Shown here: positions 7,401-11,670 of the stretch, one piece after another
Numbering within the stretch: position 1 is the first letter of the stretch
Layout of the letters: the number at the start of each line of letters is the position of its first letter
DNA from: Chloroflexota bacterium
Lineage (GTDB): Bacteria > Chloroflexota > Dehalococcoidia > SZUA-161 > SpSt-899
NCBI GenBank assembly: GCA_018657655.1
Contig: JABHWQ010000475.1
Coordinates: 1-11,670, forward strand
Length of the DNA: 11,670 nucleotides
Direction: 5' to 3'
Notes under the pieces: model-generated
Told to the model about the DNA's origin: nothing
What the model saw: the letters and a program-made list of their open reading frames with translations, nothing else
The model's database searches: none
Made by a program: the position numbers and the translations under genes

Positions 7401-7886
7401 ATGGAACTTAAACTTGTCCCAATCGAAAAGGCTGATGATCTCAATTTTATTCTAGGGCAAACGCACTTTATCAAAACTGTGGAAGATATTCACGAATCGC
7501 TGGTTCAGGCTGTGTCAGGCATCAAATTCGGTCTGGCGTTTTGCGAGGCCAGCGGCCCGACACTGGTTCGCACATCAGGGACGAACGCAGAGTTGACTGA
7601 ACTTGCCAGTAAAAACGCATTAGCACTCGGTGCAGGGCATTCGTTTATCATCATGCTCGGTGCGGGATACTTCCCGCTCAGCGTGCTTAACACAATTAAA
7701 ATGGTACCGGAAGTCTGCCATATTTTCTGTGCCACCGCCAATCCTACACAGGTGGTCATCGCGGAAAGTGAACATGGATGCGGCATTCTCGGTGTGATCG
7801 ATGGTTACAGTCCCAAAGGGATAGAAACCGAAGCTGACGTGGCCCATCGCAAGGAGTTCTTGAGAACCATCGGATACAAGCTTTAG
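7401..7886 (+). CDS. Adenosine-specific kinase family protein (PF04008)
   Basis: A 161-residue protein matching the small alpha/beta family named adenosine-specific kinase after an archaeal structure. Typical features are IKFGLAFCEASGPTLVRTSGT (residues 41-61, in outline), the GAGHSFIIMLGAGYFP segment (77-92), and the C-terminal signature CATANPTQVVIAES followed by GCGILGVIDGYSPKGIE. ATG 7401 has GAGGTG at 7391-7396. The biochemical assignment of the whole family is thin, resting mainly on structural work, so phosphorylation of adenosine is a family-level statement and not shown here. It stands alone behind its own promoter, divergent from the thioesterase. Families like this are common in archaea and in some anaerobic bacteria, consistent with an anaerobic host or an old transfer. 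The gene is intact. Confidence 0.88.
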   Translation: MELKLVPIEKADDLNFILGQTHFIKTVEDIHESLVQAVSGIKFGLAFCEASGPTLVRTSGTNAELTELASKNALALGAGHSFIIMLGAGYFPLSVLNTIKMVPEVCHIFCATANPTQVVIAESEHGCGILGVIDGYSPKGIETEADVAHRKEFLRTIGYKL

Positions 7887-7894
7887 AGGTTCTC
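7862..7894 (+). repeat. Inverted repeat spanning the kinase stop codon
   Basis: GAGAACC (7862-7868) and GGTTCTC (7888-7894) form a perfect seven-base-pair stem around a 19-base loop that contains the end of the gene. A following short T stretch is weak. It may protect or end the transcript. Confidence 0.3.
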
Positions 7895-7904
7895 CCGTTT
7901 GAAT

Positions 7905-7920
7905 TACTGTGCAGTATTTT
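7905..7920 (+). terminator. Weak intrinsic terminator candidate after the kinase gene
   Basis: TACTG (7905-7909) and CAGTA (7912-7916) are complementary, realistically a four-pair stem with a four-base loop, followed by TTTT and a pyrimidine-rich run. The stem is short and A/T-rich, so this is a low-confidence call. Confidence 0.3.
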
Positions 7921-8059
7921 CTCCTTCCTACCCGCAAAAACATTGTGCATCTATCTCTTTTTTAGATTGTAGAGCTTCGCTCGAAGTGATACCCTGACGA
8001 TTATCTGATGTTATGCCAACTACTTTTCGAACACAATTTTGCTTTCCTGGCTTTTATCC

Positions 8060-8086
8060 TTGACGGTCACATAAGTGAGTTATAAT
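8060..8086 (+). promoter_or_regulatory. Candidate promoter for the phospholipase-like pseudogene
   Basis: TTGACG at 8060-8065 and a perfect TATAAT at 8081-8086, with a 15-base spacer that is shorter than ideal. It is 57 bases before ATG 8143, whose GGAGG is at 8132-8136. Bases 7921-8059 show no gene; a T6 run at 7958-7963 and a small CTTCG/CGAAG hairpin near 7976-7987 are the only structure. Confidence 0.5.
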
Positions 8087-8142
8087 AGACCACAACCAAC
8101 TTGAGTGCGATTTTGATGCCCCGAATACGGCGGAGGCAGCAA

Positions 8143-8564
8143 ATGAAAATCAAACGTTCGATATACAGCTTCTTGCTAATCCTGCTTGTGACAACCTTGA
8201 TATCCCCCATTTTGTGTCTCCAAAACAAGCAAATACATGGGGCGCTGTATGGTTAATCGCCGAAACACATCAACGCATCCTTGACGGTGCCTATCATATG
8301 CTCCAAAACGACCCCGCGTATGATTCTGCCACATTTCCCACCCTTGACGATATCAAAGCGCACGAAGGAGTCGATTGGTACGAAGGTGGTTCTTTCCTGG
8401 GCCCGGGACCGGATAGCGATGCTTCAAGCGATTTCTCAGAACATTATTACAACCCAAGAACCGGGGAGGGTATGTCGCCAAGCTCGGTGAGACAAGATTG
8501 TCAAGCACTTACGAATGCTCTATTTTCAGGCGACCTAGAGGGAGCCAGGATACCAGTTAGGTAG
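8143..8564 (+). pseudogene. Secreted zinc-dependent phospholipase C-like gene, frameshifted and truncated
   Basis: ATG 8143 (GGAGG at 8132-8136) starts a clear signal peptide: basic MKIKRS, then a hydrophobic core of about 17 residues ending near SPILC. This frame stops at 8254. The continuation lies in another frame from about 8205, giving NTWGAVWLIAETHQRILDGAY and later HEGVDWYEGGSFLGPGPDSD with SEHYYNPRTGEG. The W...TH and GPGPDxDxxSxxSxHYYNP patterns resemble zinc-dependent phospholipase C (PF00882), where Trp/His/Asp/His/Glu bind three zinc ions. A one-base loss in the CCCCC (8204-8208) or TTTT (8210-8213) run would explain the shift. The similarity ends near QDCQALTNALFSGDLEGAR; the remaining zinc ligands of the family are absent in all frames, so the 3' part has been deleted. 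Without repair no exported enzyme can be made. The family call is from motif memory. Confidence 0.55.
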
Positions 8565-8578
8565 TTAATGTCAACTAG

Positions 8579-9151
8579 CTGGGATTCACTTCAATAGAAC
8601 TTGAAGTAATCGGCTCTTACGCTATGACGCCCGATCTTCAATATGCATCGACAGAGTTGATCTTTCCCTGCGCAGTTCCGGTGGATATTACTCCCCCATC
8701 CACTGGAGGACCAAATCATTCGATCGTGTTCTGCGTTGATAATTCGGGAAGCATGGATGGCCAGCCAATTATTGATGCCAGAACAGCGGCTCTCTCAGCC
8801 CTCGATTCTGTTCCCTCGTCAGGGGTCGAAATGGCGCTGGTATTTTTTTGGCCGTTCCTGTTGCAGTGTGGAGACAGTGACAGAATTCACTGAGGACAAG
8901 AATGCTATTCGACAAGGCATAGAGGGTGCGTCTGCCCAGGGGGATACACCGCTGGCGGCTGCTATCAGGCACTCCGGAAATTGCATCAAGGAGCAGGCCT
9001 CCGGCCGTGCTGCTACCATAGTTCTTCTGACGGATGGCGATGAAACCTATTCTGTCCATATTGTGGGGCCCAGGTGCGATCCGGTAAGAAGTTCTGCGGC
9101 CAGTGTGGTTCCCCAATACCGTTCAAGCCGCAGCATATTAGGAGTTCATAG
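8579..9151 (+). pseudogene. VWA-domain protein with C-terminal zinc ribbon, frameshifted and internally deleted
   Basis: The frame with ATG 8624 is open from 8579 and shows the MIDAS motif FCVDNSGSM (Asp39, Ser41, Ser43 counted from ATG 8624). It breaks at the seven-T run 8843-8849; reading with six T joins ALVFF to GRSCCSVETVTEFTED and the rest of the domain, including the MIDAS Thr in GDTPLAAAI and Asp in LLTDGDET. Immediately after GDET (about 9047) the sequence passes, in the original frame, into FCPYCGAQVRSGKKFCGQCG, a C-x2-C-x10-C-x2-C zinc ribbon ending at TAG 9149. The C-terminal 60-70 residues expected of a VWA fold are missing, suggesting a deletion joined the two. There is no ribosome-binding site before 8624, so the true 5' end is probably lost too. 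Intact relatives would be metal-dependent protein-interaction proteins. The ribbon resembles those of the next gene. Confidence 0.7.
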
Positions 9152-9172
9152 TCAGGACAGGAAAGGAGATTC

Positions 9173-9709
9173 ATGAAGTGTCCACACTGCCATGCTGAAA
9201 ACGAGGCCAGTGAGAACTTCTGTGGCGATTGTGGAACGGCGCTGGCATCCGCTGTAGCCCCTTCATGCCCCAAATGCGGTAGCAAAACTATTCCGGATAC
9301 CTCTTTCTGTATGGACTGAGGGGCTTCTCTTTCACGTTCTAAGTCGGATTCACCCAAAGGTAAACCTGCTCCCACGCCGGCACACGTGCAGTGTCCCCGA
9401 TGTGGAACTGCTAACAACAGCCAAAGTTCATTCTGCCTTTCATGCGGCCAACAACTGGGAGTTGCGGCAAAGACACAATTGCATAGAGGGAACGCACCCT
9501 ATACGACGCCAAAGAATGATACATCGGGAGCCTGGTGGCTATTACCCATTTTGATGGCATGGATCGGTGGTATCATCGCTTACATGGTGATCAGGGATGA
9601 TGACAAAGATAAAGCCAAACGCCTATTAATCGCGGGGTTGATAATGACTGTATTCTGGTTTCTGGCCAACATAGCGCTTACGGCAGTCTCATACTCACTT
9701 TCCAGGTGA
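9173..9709 (+). pseudogene. Triple zinc-ribbon, two-TM membrane protein interrupted by an in-frame TGA
   Basis: ATG 9173, with AAAGGAG at 9162-9168, opens a frame that stays in register to the TGA at 9707 except for one TGA at 9317-9319 (codon 49). The 178-codon product has three zinc ribbons with identical C-x2-C-x10-C-x2-C spacing: residues 3/6/17/20, 32/35/46/49 and 74/77/88/91. The TGA occupies ligand 49. After a Pro/Lys linker come two hydrophobic segments, roughly 117-137 (WWLLPILMAWIGGIIAYMVI) and 147-170, with the charged loop RDDDKDKAKR between them. Such zinc-ribbon plus short membrane-anchor proteins are common but of unknown function. The simplest explanation is a TGC or TGT to TGA nonsense mutation; selenocysteine or readthrough is less likely, as I see no convincing SECIS hairpin. 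Re-initiation at GTG 9386 would lack a ribosome-binding site. Confidence 0.75.
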
Positions 9710-9789
9710 TTCTAAGTAAACGATTGATCTCTTACTATACTCCAGCCAAAACTGTACACTCGCCTCCATCTGTAATTCCTTGCTAATTT

Positions 9790-9809
9790 GTGTCACGAAT
9801 TCGTGACAC
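9790..9809. promoter_or_regulatory. Perfect 20-bp palindrome upstream of the SIR2 gene
   Basis: GTGTCACGAATTCGTGACAC is perfectly self-complementary over 20 bases and lies 99 bases before the SIR2 start. No T tract follows, so it is not an intrinsic terminator of the preceding gene. The symmetry and position suit a binding site for a dimeric regulator or a recombinase, or a cruciform. No second copy occurs in the window. The remainder of 9710-9908 shows only a weak TATATT (9880-9885) as possible -10 box. Confidence 0.5.
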
Positions 9810-9908
9810 GATTCCGCTACAAAATGTCAACATTCAGACGACAGACAAACCCGCCGTAGCTATGATAGGATTGTCTAAATATATTAAAGAGGAAATTGGT
9901 TTACTGAT

Positions 9909-11273
9909 ATGCTTCGAGAAAATATAAACGTATTATTGAATACCTGTGACTGTGCTCTGTGCAGACACAAACTCGATTTCGAAATACCGGACAGTTTGAT
10001 CCAAGATTTTATTTCAGGTAATGTTGTTCTGTTTGCAGGGTCGGGAGTTAGTACCGAATCCAGAGATGTTCTCAAACAAACTCTCTATGACGACATCGAA
10101 GAAGAGCTCGGGTATGAAGAAAGTGACCTCTCTTTCCCCGAATTAATGGGGGAGTATTGCGGACAGATAGACGGAAGAAGTAAATTACTTTCCAAGATTC
10201 ATGGCCAGTACAGGTATATCGAATCTTTCCCTGAAATGTACAAAATCGCCACAGGATTTCATGAAAATCTGGCCACCCTTTTCCCTCTGAAGACAATCGT
10301 AACCACAAACTGGGATACATATTTCGAGGATGTTTGTAATGCTACACCGTTCGTTTCTGATCGGGATCTGGCATTTTGGGAAAATCCTGAGCGTAGAGTT
10401 TTGAAAATTCACGGATCGATAAACAACTATGGTTCAGTTGTAGCCACAGCAGCAGATTATCAAGATTGCCAGAAAAGACTTAATACCGGATTAATCGGGG
10501 ATGTGCTTAAAGCTCTATTAGAGAACAAAACTATTGTATTTGCAGGCTATTCTTTCACTGATCCGAATTTCAGTAACATTTTAGGTTTTGTTACCAGGCA
10601 CGTTAACGAATTGCGGAAGCAAGCCTTTGTAATCACGCCAATTAGAGAAGATTGCCTAAAATTTGACCAGAATGGGATAATACCGATCAATACCGATGGA
10701 GTGCACTTTATATCACTGTTGAAACATCATTTTGTCGATCAGGGATTAATGCTGCCCGATTCGATTTATTGTGAGGCAAACGCGCTTGCCTCAGCTGTTC
10801 GCAGCGAAAACACGTTTTTCCATAACAAATATACTTGTTTTGATCACCCGCAAATGATCTATGCTTCATGCTATCAGGACGGCATGATACACGCTCTAGA
10901 GCGTGTCAGTTCCCAAAAGTGTAGCGGTGAATATTCCCAGTGCTATGCGATCGGTCGAGTTGTGCAACCTTATCTGGGTATGCACAAAGAAAAGCTAAAA
11001 TCTAAGAAATACGAAGATGTTGCCTACATAGAAGGGTATGTCAACGGACTGATGTTTTTGCTGCTGGATGATAAGGGGAAATCAGAGATAGAGCACCCTT
11101 CTCTTTACTACGCATTTGGTATCCAACACGCTTTGCACACATTAGAAGACTATGATGAACTAATAGACAGTCTTCCCGATTTGCACAAGTCATCTTACAA
11201 GCGAGCAAAAAAGATAGTTGGTAAGTTTGACTCGTCAAATGGGGATGGATTTCATCACCCTCCGTGGCTGTAA
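9909..11273 (+). CDS. SIR2-domain protein, candidate NAD-consuming defence effector
   Basis: A 454-residue protein with an N-terminal SIR2-like NAD-binding domain (about 30-280): LFAGSGVSTES with GSGVS at 44-48, TTNWD with Asn134 and Asp136, KIHGS with His168 in the catalytic position, and GYSFTDPNF (213-221). These are the signatures of the SIR2_2-type group found in many anti-phage systems (for example ThsA, DSR and SIR2-Argonaute effectors), which hydrolyse NAD rather than deacetylate proteins. The C-terminal 170 residues match no domain I can name. Just before the domain lies C13-x-C15-x2-C18-x-H20, a possible metal site. The ATG at 9909 is the only usable start, but its GAGG (9889-9892) is 16 bases away, so translation may be weak. 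No effector partner or toxin-antitoxin mate is visible, so it may act alone. NADase activity and defence are inferences. Confidence 0.8.
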   Translation: MLRENINVLLNTCDCALCRHKLDFEIPDSLIQDFISGNVVLFAGSGVSTESRDVLKQTLYDDIEEELGYEESDLSFPELMGEYCGQIDGRSKLLSKIHGQYRYIESFPEMYKIATGFHENLATLFPLKTIVTTNWDTYFEDVCNATPFVSDRDLAFWENPERRVLKIHGSINNYGSVVATAADYQDCQKRLNTGLIGDVLKALLENKTIVFAGYSFTDPNFSNILGFVTRHVNELRKQAFVITPIREDCLKFDQNGIIPINTDGVHFISLLKHHFVDQGLMLPDSIYCEANALASAVRSENTFFHNKYTCFDHPQMIYASCYQDGMIHALERVSSQKCSGEYSQCYAIGRVVQPYLGMHKEKLKSKKYEDVAYIEGYVNGLMFLLLDDKGKSEIEHPSLYYAFGIQHALHTLEDYDELIDSLPDLHKSSYKRAKKIVGKFDSSNGDGFHHPPWL

Positions 11274-11590
11274 ATCCCTTGTTTAACAAATGCTACTGGC
11301 AGGCGAAACAACTGATAGAACGCCCACAGCTGAGAACCTTGCCCTACCCGATCATACGAGTAAGAGATCATGGTAATCATTGGGCCGGACTTGACAAATG
11401 TCCGGCCCAACGGCTTATGCTTTTAGTTTAGGAATCTTGGTTCATGCCAAATATATGTCATCTTTCTTGCAACATTGATACCACGCTTGCACAGAGGAGA
11501 TCTCAGCGAAACTGGCTTGATTATGACTTTGGGGCTTGGTTATTTTTCTATAGACCAAATCAAACGATAATCCAGCACCGAATGACTTGC
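11274..11590. other. Intergenic stretch without a recognisable gene
   Basis: No coding region, tRNA or signal peptide is supported in either strand. The only structured element is the long hairpin at 11380-11410. The region is bordered by the SIR2 stop and by the putative insertion-sequence end, so it may be remnant DNA. Confidence 0.5.
11380..11410. terminator. Strong GC-rich hairpin downstream of the SIR2 gene
   Basis: TTGGGCCGGAC (11380-11390) and GTCCGGCCCAA (11400-11410) pair perfectly over 11 bases with a nine-base loop. A TTTT occurs ten bases later, too far for a classic intrinsic terminator, though the hairpin could terminate with help or block RNA decay. Its 107-base distance from the SIR2 stop also leaves open an unrelated palindromic repeat. 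Confidence 0.45.
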
Positions 11591-11670
11591 TAAGGAATCT
11601 CTGAATAAGTCTCGAATCATGAGATAATAGTGACAGTATTTATTCAAGGAGATTTACCGATGATAAATGG
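11591..11670 (+). mobile_element. Probable left end of an insertion sequence, cut by the window edge
   Basis: AAGGAATCTCTGAATAAGTC near 11593-11612 resembles the terminal inverted repeats of several IS4/IS5/IS1182-type elements, which often begin GGAA(C/T)CTCTGAATAA. About 50 bases further in, a ribosome-binding site and ATG occur, the usual layout for a transposase. The right end and transposase are outside the window, so this rests on resemblance only. Confidence 0.35.
11660..11670 (+). CDS. Start of a gene leaving the window (possible transposase)
   Basis: ATG at 11660 preceded by AAGGAG at 11646-11651 with eight-base spacing. Only MIN plus two bases are present. The strong ribosome-binding site supports a true start; its product cannot be identified. 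Confidence 0.5.

Noticed and set aside
7971..7987. Small CTTCG/CGAAG hairpin as a terminator for the kinase gene
   Set aside because: The loop is too small, and the T6 run precedes rather than follows it.
9320..9360. Possible bacterial SECIS hairpin after the in-frame TGA
   Set aside because: I could find only very short or mismatched pairings (such as GAGG/TCTC) and no stem at the expected distance with a suitable loop.
9013..9417. Minus-strand open frame of 134 codons
   Set aside because: It is the complement of the zinc-ribbon coding region; the cysteine-rich sense frame is far better supported.
1..11670. CRISPR array, tRNA or rRNA genes
   Set aside because: No regularly spaced direct repeats, no cloverleaf-like sequence and no rRNA-like stretch were seen on either strand.

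Overview
The window is a bacterial chromosomal segment with two parts. The left half (about 1-6130) is a compact, same-strand fatty-acid beta-oxidation operon. The right half is a looser patchwork of single genes, decayed genes and insertion-sequence scraps. The pairing of an SCP2-type thiolase with a DUF35 Zn-ribbon/OB-fold protein, a FadN-FadA-FadE set, an archaeal-like adenosine-specific kinase and multi-zinc-ribbon membrane proteins suggests an anaerobic or environmental lineage such as Dehalococcoidia (Chloroflexota) or a deltaproteobacterial-type group. That assignment is an inference from gene content only; there is no marker gene in the window.

Layout. 1-59 is the C-terminal tail of a thiolase. 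64-512 is its DUF35 partner, broken by one missing base in a C tract. 528-2957 (fadN), 3077-4258 (fadA) and 4350-6131 (fadE) are intact and follow the order of the Bacillus subtilis fadN-fadA-fadE operon. Together they supply acyl-CoA dehydrogenation, enoyl-CoA hydration, 3-hydroxyacyl-CoA oxidation and thiolytic cleavage. A REP-like hairpin lies between fadN and fadA. After fadE come a ribosome-binding site without a gene and a truncated IS3-type orfA (6360-6656). A PaaI-like hotdog thioesterase (minus strand, 6771-7253) is divergent from an adenosine-specific kinase gene (7401-7886); the shared intergenic region holds candidate promoters in both directions and a perfect 7-3-7 palindrome over the kinase -10 box.

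From 8060 to 9709 three successive genes are damaged: a secreted zinc-dependent phospholipase C-like gene (frameshift plus loss of its 3' part), a VWA/zinc-ribbon gene (T-tract frameshift plus apparent internal deletion) and a triple zinc-ribbon membrane protein whose reading frame is interrupted only by a TGA at the exact position of a zinc-ligand cysteine. Then follow a perfect 20-bp palindrome, an intact SIR2-domain protein (9909-11273) that is a plausible stand-alone NAD-consuming defence effector, a strong hairpin, and what looks like the left end of another insertion sequence running out of the window.

No wholly new multi-gene system is convincingly visible. The points most worth a second look are the TGA at a zinc-ligand position, the repeated homopolymer-type indels, the SIR2 protein with its upstream palindrome and N-terminal CxCxxCxH cluster, and the operator-like palindrome of the kinase gene.
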